A DNA stretch of 64,000 nucleotides from Actinernus sp. WN-2022. Lineage: Eukaryota > Cnidaria > Anthozoa > Actiniaria > Actinernidae. The stretch is taken from assembly GCA_030867875.1 (NCBI GenBank), contig JAOWCC010001634.1, positions 100,357,321 to 100,421,320 of the forward strand. Reading direction: 5' to 3'. Both the position numbers and the translations under genes were made by a program. This document shows, piece after piece, positions 22,229-32,505 of this stretch (within the stretch, counting starts at the first letter, position 1; each line of letters starts with the position of its first letter). Below the pieces are notes generated by a model. The model was not told the origin of the DNA. It made no database searches and was given only the letters and a program-made list of their open reading frames with translations.

Positions 22229-22281
22229 TATATAAGAGAACAACCACAACATAGGATATAAGGAATGATCGATGAACAAAC
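22229..22281 (-). repeat. ~46-bp stray fragment of CLN3-like exon 1
   Basis: About 46 bp around GGATATAAGGAATGATCGAT are identical to the CLN3-like exon at 29957-30004, same orientation on the plus strand. Flanking bases do not match. It is a templated insertion or a relic of a duplication. Confidence 0.7.
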
Positions 22282-22570
22282 CACCGGTGATGGAGAGCGG
22301 ACGTGTCGTTTAGAGCTCCGACCAACCACTCTCTTCTTTCCTCGAATCAATCTCAATCCAGCTCTAAACTCTGTGAAATTTGCCCCGAATATTATGTGAT
22401 CGTCCAGTTCGGCAATCTGCGGGGTATTTGTTGATGTTCAAGCTGTTTGGCTAGTTGTTAAAGTTGCAAATTACAAGTTTACGGCGAGCTGTTTCTGGAT
22501 TCCTCTGCCATGTCTGACGGCCATGAGCAAAGAATGCGCTTACGATCGACTGCTGCTATCATTCAAGTCG

Positions 22571-23656
22571 AACTTTCTAATTATTTCTGAATTATTTTCC
22601 GAACAGAGAAAGGCAATATTACCCCTCGTTTCCCGGAAGGACCTTGGCCATCACATCTGCATCTATAGGCGACGACCAGGTAGAGAATCGAGAGAGGAGA
22701 AATTATGTAGCCTTCTACAGCTCGCCAGAATCACGCACTTTCCTGCACTGCAGAATTCTTATGTTTTACAGCTTCAAACTTATATCGATTTCTCAGAACT
22801 AACCCTAACCATATCCTGTTTCAGCTGCTCTGGTTTTCTGGGCAGCAGGAACTTTTTAAACAGGATTTTTCGTACAGCATTTCAAGCGCATGGTCACAAC
22901 AACTACCGGATTTGTTGTACTTTACAATTTGGCAAAATCAAGACTGTTCAAAATTCTGAAAACATAAATATTTAGGCAAATGTAATCCAACTTTTACCAT
23001 GTCATATTCACTATATGCGTTCACTTCTGTAGAAATTTCATGCTATTCCATGAAAGATTTAGTCTTCTTTTGGCGAAAAAGCTAAGATATTTCAGCTTTT
23101 AGGACAGCAAAATTGTCAAAATTTAAAAGTGTGTTAAAAATTCTGCAAACATAAATAATTGCCCAAATGTCGTGAAACTATTACCATGACATACTCAGTA
23201 TGTGTGTTCACTACTGTAAAAAAAACCATTACATTTCATGAAAGAATTTGTCTTCTATATAAAATGCCAACATTCTAGGAGACATTACATTTTAATACGG
23301 CATACAAAGCGTCGAGGAAGATTTATGATTTTCCAAAGCCCGTAGCTAGTAGATTCATAAACATCGCGATATCGATAGCACTTCCTATCAGATTTTCCCG
23401 GTACACGTCTGAGGATAACATGTTTCTCCACGTTCTGTTTCTATAAGTTTGAAGCTGTAGAACCTATTCTGCAGTGCATGAAAGAGCCGTAATTCTGGCG
23501 ATCTGTAGAAGTTGTAGAAGGCTACATAATTTCTACTCTCTCGATTCTCTACCTGGTCGTCGCCTTATAGATGCAGCTGTGGTAGGCAAGGTCCTTCTGG
23601 GAAGGATAATAATGCCTTTCTCTGTTCGGGAAATAATTCAGAAATGCCGAAAGTTT
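22571..23656. mobile_element. inverted-repeat element, ~1.09 kb, non-coding
   Basis: Arms of ~215 bp (22571-22785 and 23441-23656) are inverted copies, sharing GACGACCAGGTAGAGAATCG and TATAGATGCAG-type blocks. The centre contains two diverged ~180-bp direct repeats (22932 and 23109 onward, sharing ATTCTG.AAACATAAATA and CATTACCATG-like blocks). Target duplication was not resolved. No gene lies inside. Confidence 0.6.
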
Positions 23657-23862
23657 CGCACGCTTTCTCCAAAGCCATATCAAGTCCGTTTGTATCGTCC
23701 GCCATTTGGCTTCACCTTCGTTGCAGGCTCCACTGGACATTCCACGCATACCTCAGTTCTCCATAAATGAAACCTTCGCTCTGATTGGTCGAAATGAAAT
23801 GACGTCAGGAACACGGTTTCTGCCAAAGTCCATCAGACGGTGAGCGGAGGACCTCGTACTGT

Positions 23863-24956
23863 ATAGGCTTTGTGGCGGACTCCGCATTGGAAGTTTTCCA
23901 ACTTATTCCAGAGAAGAAGTCCAAGTTTGTTGCCCTTATAAAAGAACTACTACGACTCAGATACGTGACGGTAAAAACACTGAAGCGATTAGTAGGGAAA
24001 TGTGTTTCCTTTTTTCTCGCGATACTGGCTGCTAAGCCTTTTACAAGAGAAATGAACTCTGCAATTTCTAAGGGCCTACGAACACAAAAAACAAACCTGG
24101 TGGGTGGGGCGCTTCGAGAGAAAGTAAGCCATTGGCTATTCTTGGAAACTTGGGACGACCCCCTTCCTTGGCGAGATGAACGCCACATACAAGTCTCGGT
24201 GGCTACGGATGCTTCGTCAGCCGGTTTGGAGGGGGGGGGGGGGTAATCCTCTCGCCCCCACAACAAGACGTTTCGGATTATTGGATCGAGGAAGAGATGG
24301 ACTGGGATATAGCGACAAAGGAAGCCATGGCCATCAATAAGTTGCTTTTATCCTTTCAAGACCAGTTACGTAATGCACGAGCGGACGCCCTGGTTGACAA
24401 CCAGACGGTCATTCACACTTGGAACAATGAAGGAGGGAGAAGCGCATTACTTAGGGTTAAGTTGAACATAATGCTGCAGCTTTCCTATGTACCGTCCACG
24501 ACTTCACGACGTCTGTCTACTCTCGACAGCCGGTTACCGGATGGACTATGGGACAACATTCAACGCGAGCTTGGCGGACAGCAAGGACATTCCTGCGACC
24601 TTATGGCACTGGACTCGAACGTTATGAAGAACGCGTCGGGTCACAGTCAACCGCACTTCACGTCAGGTCCTTCCACAGGCTCATTAGGCGTAAACCTGTT
24701 CGCACAAGACCTCACCCAGCATGGTGCGATAATGACACGTCCATACGTCTTTCCACCCCTGATACTAGGCGGGCCAGTCCTGAGGTTCTTGCGAAAGTAT
24801 AGGCAATCGTGTACAATAGTAGTTCTTGACATTTACCCACGAAAATACTGGTGGCCACTCTTGTGGCATACGGCCAAGAAAGCACCATCGAAGCACGGCT
24901 GGGTCCCTCATCCCAGCATTGCGGGGAATTTGTGGGACTTCGCGGTTGAATTTTAA
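23863..24956 (+). pseudogene. DIRS reverse transcriptase C-terminus plus RNase H, frameshifted
   Basis: The frame begins mid-domain (GFVADSALEVFQLIP) with the RT thumb-like GKCVSFFLAILAAKPF. The RNase H domain follows: VATDASSAG (first Asp), KEAMAI (Glu) and ALVDNQTVIHTW (second Asp). A run of 13 G at 24231-24243 sits where GWGG would be coded and breaks the frame; the downstream frame restarts around 24297. The tail includes CTIVVLDIYPRKYWWPLL, typical of the segment before the DIRS recombinase. RT/RNase H would copy element RNA to DNA; without the RT core this copy is dead. Confidence 0.8.
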
Positions 24957-25122
24957 ACACCTCCACCACTGCGGAACGAACACATACACTTAACCGTACA
25001 GCGGAGGATGGGGGATTCCTCAACGGAGTCGAGATTCCAGACCCAATGGCTATGTTATATCAGGACATTCATATTAAGTTATATCAAGATTCCTCGCGAC
25101 ATGTTCTCCCTACTTTCTATAA

Positions 25123-26482
25123 ATGCAGGAACGTCCTATAATAGCGAAGCTCTTTGTGCCCTCGGTGAGATGCCCGGTCTGTGGTCAGGCGAATGACAGT
25201 GACTTCCAATACTGTCAGCGCTGTGCATACAAGAGGAGGGTCATACGCCTGGCGCAAGTAAACTTGATAGATGTTAATCTCGATCAGATCGATAGACGAC
25301 TACAACAACTATTCAACTTTGACAAAGTTACTGCTTACTCAAAGCAGGACTCGTTGCAAAAGGAATTCGAAAGCTTCTTAGCGGCCCTGCCAGGTCGAGT
25401 TACGCTAGCGACAGCAACACCGAGAGATGCCGTTTTCTAGTTTTCAAGGATAAAAACGGAAAGACACAGGTCCACCGTAACTGTTGTAAGTTCATTGGCC
25501 AGCGAGGGAAGAAGCCGTGTGGTTGCCCCAATCACTTGTCGTACAAAACGGTAGATTCTTATATTGGAAAACTAAGGTCTATTATGCACGCCAACGGACG
25601 AGACGGTGAATGGGATAAGAGACTGGGGCTAGGGAACCCGGCTGCGGACAAATCCGTAAAAGATTATCTACGCGTGCTGACAGCGGAACACCTTCAAGCT
25701 AGGGTTAAGCCAAAGCAGGCGACCCCCTTCTTCGTGGACAAGCTAACCCAGCTATCGATGTACCTACAACGGCTGCTGGTGAAACCACAAACGGGTATAC
25801 AACGATTTATGATCGCCCGGGACCAGGTTTATTTTAAGACGGTCTTCTTCAGCGGAGACCGACCAGGAGATCTGGGACAGGTTAAAGCCGCCGAAATTCT
25901 ACGCTTCCCAAATGATGACGGCTTCCTCTTTAACCATGTCTGAAGGGAAACTTTGAGGGATGGAGCTCGAGATGAGAATGTTTTTGGTATCCGCCGAAAC
26001 CCTCAGACCGTGATTTGCCCCATTAGAGGCATCGAGCAGTATATGGATATGGCACGTCAGCTTAAGATTGACCTTACTCGGGGTTACCTCTTCCGTCCGA
26101 CGACGCCACACTTGGGTGTTCAGGATACTCCTTTCAGTTCAGCAGCGGCCGAAGCCCGCCTAACGATTTACCTTAAGGATATGAAAATGGACGAGGGGGA
26201 GACCTTACATGGATTTAGGTCAGGATGCGCGATTTACCCTGGCCCTTACGGGAGCTGACTTGTCAGAAATCATGGACCACGTGGGTTGGGAACGACGGCA
26301 CACAGCACTCTACTACCTGCAACTAGCAAGGGTGCTTAACCCATCGGGCGCGTCTGCGAAGCTTGCATCGAGTGAGGCTCTTACCTCTATCCCCACGGGG
26401 CAGGACACTAATGAACTGAAACGGTTCGTCTGCGCTTTCCCTGTAGTTGACACGTGCAACAGGGGCCACGACATGGTCTGAG
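25123..26482 (+). pseudogene. DIRS tyrosine recombinase, stop and frameshifts
   Basis: The N-terminus has a zinc-ribbon-like CPVCGQANDSDFQYCQRC. A frameshift near 25430 leads into the catalytic region. FFSGDRPGDLG holds the first Arg, LHGFRSG the H-x-x-R, and DHVGWERRHTALYYLQLARV the last His and Tyr. A TGA at 25941-25943 and a further shift near 26225 interrupt it. All catalytic residues remain visible. The protein would integrate circular DIRS DNA. The coding order after the RNase H domain matches the family. Confidence 0.8.
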
Positions 26483-26486
26483 TCTG

Positions 26487-26656
26487 AATTCACTCTTTTC
26501 ACCTGGTGGCCATCTTGGATTCAAAGCGAGGCAATCCTTTGTTTTTGCCCATGTGAGCCTCATTTTGACTATCCCTCACTACGAGGCTGACCTGGCAAAA
26601 ACAAAGGATTGCCTCGCTTTGAATCCAAGATGGCAACCAGGTGAAAAGAGTGAATT
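26487..26656. repeat. long hairpin, 63-bp near-perfect arms
   Basis: Arms 26487-26549 and 26594-26656 are inverted copies (AATTCACTCTTTTCACCTGG at the outer ends, CAAAGCGAGGCAATCCTTTG inside) around a 44-bp loop. It is a foldback MITE or the right edge of the DIRS insertion. Confidence 0.8.
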
Positions 26657-26783
26657 GCACATCGACATTAACTTACTTTAGGGGTGAGGATTGGGGTTTT
26701 TTCTCAGGAGGTCAGGTAACCCAGAAGATAGGGTGTGACCTGATGTTATCATGCCAGAAGGCAGATGGGCAAAGGGCAGCGCT

Positions 26784-27176
26784 GATCAATATTTTCCCCA
26801 TACCTTATTTTAACTGAACATGAATGGGAGCGTTATTGAATAGATTACTATTCATAACGCTACCAATGAGATGCAAAGATGAAATACGGTATAATACTCC
26901 ATTATCGACTAGCTATACATATGCACGTGTGTATGCAGGAATATGGCAATAAATAACCTGACCAAGAGCAGAACGCTCTCTTCTTGCTCAGTTGTTTCCA
27001 GTGGAGGAGTGGCTGAGTCGTACTACTCTGCCACCCCTATACCAGCTTGGATCAATATTTTCCCCATACCTTATTTCAACTGAACATGAATGGGAGCGTC
27101 ATTGAATAGATTACTATTCGACTGGAACACTTATAGAACTGCTAACGTAATGTAGTTCTATAAGTGTTCCAGTCCG
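26784..27176 (+). repeat. ~70-bp direct repeats and a hairpin
   Basis: The segment at 26784-26851 (GATCAATATTTTCCCCATAC onward) recurs at 27051-27120 with few changes. Directly after the second copy, GACTGGAACACTTATAGAAC and its inverse form a hairpin (27121-27176). Together they look like a small element flanked by a long duplication. Confidence 0.6.
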
Positions 27177-27217
27177 ATAATCAAGTGTTATATTGTCATT
27201 TATAGAGGCTAACCGCT

Positions 27218-27478
27218 TCCCGGTTAGCTCAGTGGTTAAGCTCCGGTCTGTCGAGCGGGAGGTCGCGGGTTCAAACCCCGACCGGACCAACACTCAGGAT
27301 CTTAAAATAACTGAGTAGAAGGTGCTGCCTTTGTGAAACAATCTCGCTCTCGAACTGCAAATGGTTAGACCTTCACGTCTTCTCGGATAAGGACGTTACC
27401 ATTGTAGGTCCCACGTCGGCCTCAAGTTTATCAGTCTCACCAGTTACCGACGTTAAATAAAGTTGCTTTACTTTATCA
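27218..27478 (+). repeat. tRNA-derived SINE
   Basis: It has an A box (TAGCTCAGTGGTTAAGC) and a B box (GGGTTCAAACCCC) in tRNA spacing, but the acceptor-stem halves do not pair. A ~190-bp body follows (CTCAGGATCTTAAAATAACTGAG, CTGCAAATGGTTAGACCTTC, GGTCCCACGTCGG) ending in TTAAATAAAGTTGC. A fragment of the same body lies near 44080-44130. Confidence 0.75.
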
Positions 27479-27703
27479 CGTGCTATAATCTATTGCACCG
27501 TATTGGCTCTCGCACTAATTGAATATTCGTGACTTTCAGAAGTATAGATGCAGACAGACATTACATATTTATAAAAATCGAGTAGACACCAGCAATCTGA
27601 AATAGGTATAAGTGCTAATCGACTCAGATTGCCGTAATGTCTTATGAGATTTAAGCCGGTGCCGCTTTTAAAGCTGTTCTCAGCTAATTATTCGCTTCCT
27701 TGT

Positions 27704-30212
27704 TTATCGACAATACCGGTTTCTAGACCAACCCATTGTGTTATTGAAGCGCGTAAAACAATATTCCTTTAAGTGTAATTCGTCCGTACAATGGTTCTTA
27801 AGGTTGGGCTCTACGTACAAGCCCGCGATACCTGCTGCTAACTGTCCAGCGTTAAACCCCACTGTAACCAGGCCCACAGCCATTCCTCGCTTTTTCTTGT
27901 CCTCAAACTTATCGGCAACAACAAGAAGCCCATTCGAATGCAACATTCCGTTGCTAAGACCTTGAGTAGCAGAGAGTAAAATTATGATAGATACATAAGG
28001 GACGAACCGGTACCACGACTCGAAAATGAAAAACATCAAATGCCCCAAATCCATTAGGGAGAAAATCCACACTCTCTTGACCTTTAGGTAAGGCACCAAT
28101 CTAGGACAGACACGAGACACCACTAGCATATAGCTCCCTCCAATGAACCTCGATGTGGCATAGATCAGCGTGTAGTACACGTAATGGTCCCGTGGGTGGA
28201 AGGGTGCGCCAGGAATTGCTATCGTTGTTAAAACTGATAAACGAGAAGCGAATACTGCAACGAAATCAAAGTAGAAGAAAGTTATTAATGGGAATACTTT
28301 CATGAGAAGTAGGAGTTTCTCAAGGCAGGACGTCTCACTTGAGTTAGCGTCTTCGCAAACAGTTTTCTTGCTCGTCATAGTTGAGTTCTTCAGATCTTGT
28401 TTGTTCTTGTTTTGGGGGTTCTTACTTAGTGCTGTGTGATCTTCGCTTTCATCAGAATCTTCGTCATCCTCGCTACCCACTGCCATATACTTGAGGTCAC
28501 GTTTCTTGTCTAGGTCGTTCTTGTCCAGTATCTTGTAGAGTAGCAGAAGAAGAAACGATATCGGCAGGCTTGTGGCTACTGCTGTACGGGGAGCTATACA
28601 GAACCACGTAGTAAGGGCTACGGTAGGGAAAATAGAACAGACATGTCTTAGTAAACCTAAACCACTCACATTATTAATGGAATGGAGAGAACTAAACAAC
28701 ACAAACGTGAGCTTATTTGGCTACTGCTGTACGGGGAGCTATACAGAACCACTGAAGCGCCTGCATTGCAGGCTACCTCGGTTGAAGTCAAATGTCCGAG
28801 GCGGGCGCGGGCACGCACTGAAAATTGTTTTCCCGCGCTAAAAGCTGATTGGCTCTTACTCAAACAGCCCCATTTCGATTGGCTCGCGCGCTTACAAAAC
28901 CTTTTAAGTGTTGAAGAAACTTGTTAAACCTGTTTGTGACCCGTGCAATACGGTCTCATATTTGCACTCGTTTTAGCCCAAATTTGCACTCGAAAATTCT
29001 ATAAGACACTGGATGTTCGGGGTAATTCGGGGTAATTGAGCTGGATCGATGACCACGACACATCAAAGATAACCGATCTCCCCACTCTGGAACAACCGAT
29101 CTCCCCACTTGGGAAGATAACCGATCTCCCCACTCTGGAACAACCGATCTCCCCACTCGGGAAGATAACCGATCTCCCCACTCTGGAACAACCGATCTCC
29201 CCACTCGGGAAGATAACCGATCTCCCCACTCTGGAACACCGAACACTGCGTTCTGATTATTTTGAATTTCAATCGATACGTTTTGGTTATATTATTTCTT
29301 GGTAACGCATGATAGGAAATCTCTTGAAGAAAGAATATTTTCCCGAAAGGCACAACAACCAGGTATTAAAAGTAACATTTACATCATTTGTTTCCGAGTG
29401 AAAGGTGTTGAACCAGGCCGAATTTCCCTTCTTTGAAATACAGTAGATACGAAATGAACATACTGACGAACAATGAAAGCAAAATTATATAACAGTCTAA
29501 ATTCCCAGCCGTGTTACACAACTTTTCGTGTAATAAATTGTTTATTATACGACAGCTAACACGAAAACAACCATAGGGGCTGATCAAAGTCAGGATCCGA
29601 CTAATCCACATATCGAATTGGAATTGAGCGTGTTGATCTTTGTCGGGACTGGGAGGAAGGAGGAAAACCCTTGGAAGCAAGGGCGAGATACCAACAAATT
29701 CAGCTAATAAAAATATTGGAAACAAATTCCCTTCTTTGCCACTTACCTGTATAATACAACGAGGACACTAAGGCAACAGAATTATTACCCGCAACGAATG
29801 CAATAGTCACTTCTTCGCCATTTTGAAATCTCGCTGCTAACGATAGTGAAGTAACGACGCTTAATGACGATCCAACTCCAACAAAACCAGTACCCAGTAA
29901 CTTTAGAGGAATGTAATCCTCCAGAACAATCAAAGCTATGCCCAAGCAGTTTACTAAAACAACCACAACATAGGATATAAGGAATGATCGATGAACAAAC
30001 CACGGTGCCAACAGCTGTACACTAATTGAAGGAATATTCCAAGCGATGACAATTGCCGTAGAAGGTAAATTGCTGCCAGCGAGGATATCCTGAATTGCAG
30101 CTAAGGTAATGCTTAGAGGTAAAAAGGATAAGATACCATAAAGCACAAAGCAGATGATATTTCTGTAGCCTTGTCGTTTTACCATGTTTCTTTGTGAAAC
30201 TGAGGGGAACAT
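27704..30212 (-). CDS. CLN3/battenin-like membrane transporter, two exons
   Basis: Exon 1 (30212-29747) and exon 2 (28617-27704) join in phase (GTAAGT donor, TAG acceptor) to give 459 aa, close to human CLN3 (438 aa). Exon 1 has several hydrophobic segments: NIICFVLYGILSFLPLSITL, AIQDILAGSNLPSTAI, VQLLAPWFVHRSFLISYVVV, and a glycine-rich TGFVGVGSSLSVVTSLSLAA. Exon 2 has a long acidic loop (SEDDEDSDESEDH), then YYTLIYATSRFIGGSYMLVV and QGLSNGMLHSNGLLVVADKF, matching CLN3 family blocks. CLN3 proteins act in lysosomal or endosomal membranes. An alternative start is at 30185. The intron (28618-29746) holds a tandem repeat and a 34-bp copy of exon-2 sequence. It is the only host-like multi-exon gene I can recognise. 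Confidence 0.8.
28719..28752 (-). repeat. 34-bp duplicate of CLN3-like exon 2 sequence inside the intron
   Basis: GGCTACTGCTGTACGGGGAG and the next 14 bases at 28719-28752 are identical to 28574-28607, which is exon 2 coding sequence. The duplicate lies ~100 bp into the intron. Confidence 0.8.
29068..29237 (+). repeat. 48-bp tandem repeat, ~3.5 copies
   Basis: Each 48-bp unit is two ~24-bp halves sharing ACCGATCTCCCCACTC, followed by TGGAACA or GGGAAGATA. The unit length is divisible by three, so frames stay open on both strands; the resulting ORFs are artefacts. It lies in the intron of the CLN3-like gene. Confidence 0.85.
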
Positions 30213-30621
30213 ATTTGGCTGCCACGACTCGGTAATTTTAATTTTATTTAAATTTTAATTGAAAGCCAAAAATGAATAGTCTCTTCGATTAAGCAAAACA
30301 GTGCATACATATATGCATGAAGAGTCGTTCATCCAAAACGTGTAAACAAATTGACGGTGCTGTGCATTGTATCAACTAAGGCTGCAGTTATCAGTCTAGA
30401 AAAATCCATCTAGAGCCGTTTTCTTGAAGATATGAGCTAGTACATTTAATAGAGGTAATATATGTTCCATGAGGGAACGATTCGAGAGGTTCCAGTGGTT
30501 TACTTGTGTTGTTGATAGACTAGACATGACTGCAATGTTTCTTTGTTTGCTTTTTTGAATTATTAAACATTCAAGTTGGCTACCTACAACTTGCGGCAAT
30601 TTCGCTCTTGTAGCCAACCTG
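30213..30621. other. upstream region of the CLN3-like gene
   Basis: The first ~240 bp (30213-30451) are duplicated upstream of the partial exon copy at 53731-53980, so the promoter region was copied with the exon. It contains ATGCATATATGTATGCA and an AT-rich TTAAATAAAATTAAAATTA stretch. No firm TATA box was seen. Confidence 0.45.
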
Positions 30622-31070
30622 CTGTCTGATAATTGTCAGATAAAAAGTCTCCTCGTATTACTGTCAAATCTGTTACAAGTCAAGTGTGTCTACGAAGATT
30701 ATGACTCATTAAAGTCCTTTGTTGCAGTATAGTACTCCCAGATCTTTATGAAATGTACTGTGTAATAAAGTTTATGGACGATTCTTGTAGTTGTACAAAA
30801 CGGGATTTCTTTTGCGCGAGACTGTTATACTTCACATGCGTAGACGCTGTAACAGACAACCATCTAATTACCATACGCATCTCGTCATCTATTAGAGGAG
30901 TTGGATAAAATCCCGAAGCACATAGCAAGCGAGAAATAAATAGAACATTACAATTGGCGATGAGTGATTCTTTGAGACTCAAATGGCTGTACCAATTCAA
31001 GTAACGCCGATACCAGCATTCGAACCACACGGAGAACAAAATTCCGTGGCACGATTCAGAGATCAATAGC
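30622..31070 (+). mobile_element. LTR-retrotransposon 5' remnant (LTR end, primer site, gag start)
   Basis: An LTR-like stretch runs from TGTCTGATAATTGTCAGATA (about 30622) to AACATTACA near 30953. It is followed by a primer-binding-site-like TTGGCGATGAG and then ATG at 30983, encoding MAVPIQVTPIPAFEPHGEQN, which looks like the start of a Gypsy-type gag. The frame breaks soon after, and no further gag, pol or second LTR was seen. Confidence 0.4.
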
Positions 31071-31466
31071 TTTGAATTAATAAGTCGTAGTCGCCGACCG
31101 ATACTGTGAATCATATAATCCTTATTTCTAAACTTATGGAATTGGTTCTGTTCATATTTACATAAAATATTTCAATTTTTACCATTGGAAATATAGCACC
31201 CGAGCAGCTATTAATCACCTGTGTAGTTCCACAGTTCAGTTCTTGTACCTCTTTTATTTCTTCTTTATATCAATGATTTTAACAAATCATCTACACCTTT
31301 TGACTTTCACCTCTTTGCTGACTAACTTATTCGATGGCAGATACTTGAAGCAATAATAAATAATGAATTATGCAATCCGAGTTTAATTCATCTATATTAT
31401 TTTCTATTCTCGTTGTTTTGATTATCAGATACTAGATTAAACTTAATCTTCGAAACAGATTCACAA
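31071..31466. other. gene-free stretch
   Basis: AT-rich; no supported gene or named repeat. Confidence 0.35.
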
Positions 31467-31724
31467 GAATGTCTCCTGAGAGATTGGAGCACCTTCCGGC
31501 GGACTCTCGTTGGATCTTTAATAGCGAAGCAGACCTGCAGATCACGAAAAACTATTTCTGAGGCAGAAATAATGGTAACTCTGAGATACCTCTAGCCTGC
31601 GTTTCATCCGAACAAAACGACTGGGGATTCCCAACAGTCTTAGTGTTTCTCATTCCGGATTGGAAAAGCAACCATTTCTCGTATACTGAGGGAAACATTA
31701 GAAGCAATATGGGATGCACTCAAC
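31467..31724 (+). pseudogene. PIF/Harbinger (HARBI1-like) transposase, 5' fragment
   Basis: Plus-strand frames read RKTISEAEIMVTLRYL, then after a stop and shift, CFSFRIGKATISRIL and RETLEAIWDALN, the helical N-terminal region of HARBI1-type transposases. The fragment ends exactly at E2's target duplication CTCAAC (31719-31724). The matching 3' half resumes at 36802. Stops and frameshifts show it was decayed. Confidence 0.75.
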
Positions 31725-32107
31725 TATGGTTGGCGAAATGGTGCAAAAATTCAACAAACGTAATGCATTCACATTCAACATTGATACGCATTCACGTTCA
31801 ACGATTTTATTCTTGTTCAAGAATATATTCGTTGGCAACAAAAATATTCATTCACATTCAACGATATTATTCTTGTTCAACGATATATTCATTCACGTTC
31901 AACGATACTTTTCGTGTTCAAGAATATATTCATTCACGTTCAACTGTATTATTCTTGTTCAAGAATATATTCATTCAACAAAATATATTCATTCACATTC
32001 AACGATATTATTCTTGTTCAACGATATATTCATTCAACGAAAAATATATTCATTCAACAATTCGTGCGCACCCAGCTCTACGCATCATTGTGCCCAGTCT
32101 CCCACGG
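31725..32107 (+). repeat. E2 left terminal inverted repeat
   Basis: It contains many TTCACGTTCAACGATAT-like units with ATATTCATTC spacers. The repeated unit keeps several frames open, giving false ORFs. The inner edge is CCCAGTCTCCCACGG. Partner at 36419-36801. Confidence 0.9.
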
Positions 32108-32166
32108 CACTATAATTCGTGACGAGGACATCACGATTTCACTCACACGATTTCATATTTCACAAG

Positions 32167-32505
32167 ATGGCGCCGGATCATGTAGGTGAACTGGAATTGG
32201 AGGGTACAATTCGGCGGTGCGTCCGCGAAGAGATGAGAACATTTCGGGGTGGAAGTACGCAAAGCCTTTTAAGCCGTACACGGACCTTGATACAAGGAGC
32301 ATCGTCTTCAGCGGCACGAGAGATCGAATCGAATATGAATGGGGGCTGCGGAACACCGAATTATGGCGGGAAACGGAGACTAAGTGTGCCCGGCCATCCA
32401 TTTCGGCCCCTGTCATTGTCAGGCAAACGATGGTCTATAGCTATACATATTAGGGAAGTTCATATAATGATTAGTGGCCAGGATAAAGCAAACTGTAGGG
32501 AATGA
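32167..32505 (+). pseudogene. E2 left gene, first exon only (probable partner gene remnant)
   Basis: ATG at 32167 in an AAGATGGCGCC context, 60 bp inside the left arm, opens 112 codons: MAPDHVGELELEGTIRRCV, a Ser/Arg-rich part (LLSRTRTLIQGASSSAAREI), GGCGTPNYGG and GHPFRPLSL. This resembles the low-complexity N-terminal exon of the HECT-type partner gene in position and orientation (cf. E1's minus-strand gene), but no HECT, zinc-finger or CUE-like sequence follows in 32505-34845. A small inverted repeat (about 32507-32662) immediately follows. I read it as the stump of a lost gene; the link to HECT is inference. Confidence 0.45.

Larger units (their letters stand above)
23863..26482 (+). mobile_element. 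5'-truncated DIRS-like retrotransposon
   Basis: In order it has the C-terminal part of a DIRS reverse transcriptase, an RNase H domain and a tyrosine recombinase. This gene order with a recombinase in place of an integrase defines DIRS elements. The 5' half, including the reverse-transcriptase catalytic core, is absent, and both genes carry shifts or stops. A 63-bp-arm hairpin lies directly 3' (26487-26656). Confidence 0.8.

Noticed and set aside
23805..24266. 153-codon minus-strand ORF
   Set aside because: It is the antisense shadow of the DIRS RT/RNase H coding strand.
27218..27292. Functional tRNA gene
   Set aside because: A and B boxes are good, but the acceptor-stem halves do not pair and a SINE body follows.
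28956..29353. Several overlapping ORFs of 76-96 codons on both strands
   Set aside because: They are open only because the 48-bp tandem repeat has a length divisible by three; the peptides are repetitive echoes.
31643..32189. ORFs up to 159 codons in the left arm of E2, mirrored at 36294-36986
   Set aside because: They translate the arm's repeated units in three frames; the same peptides appear from both arms.
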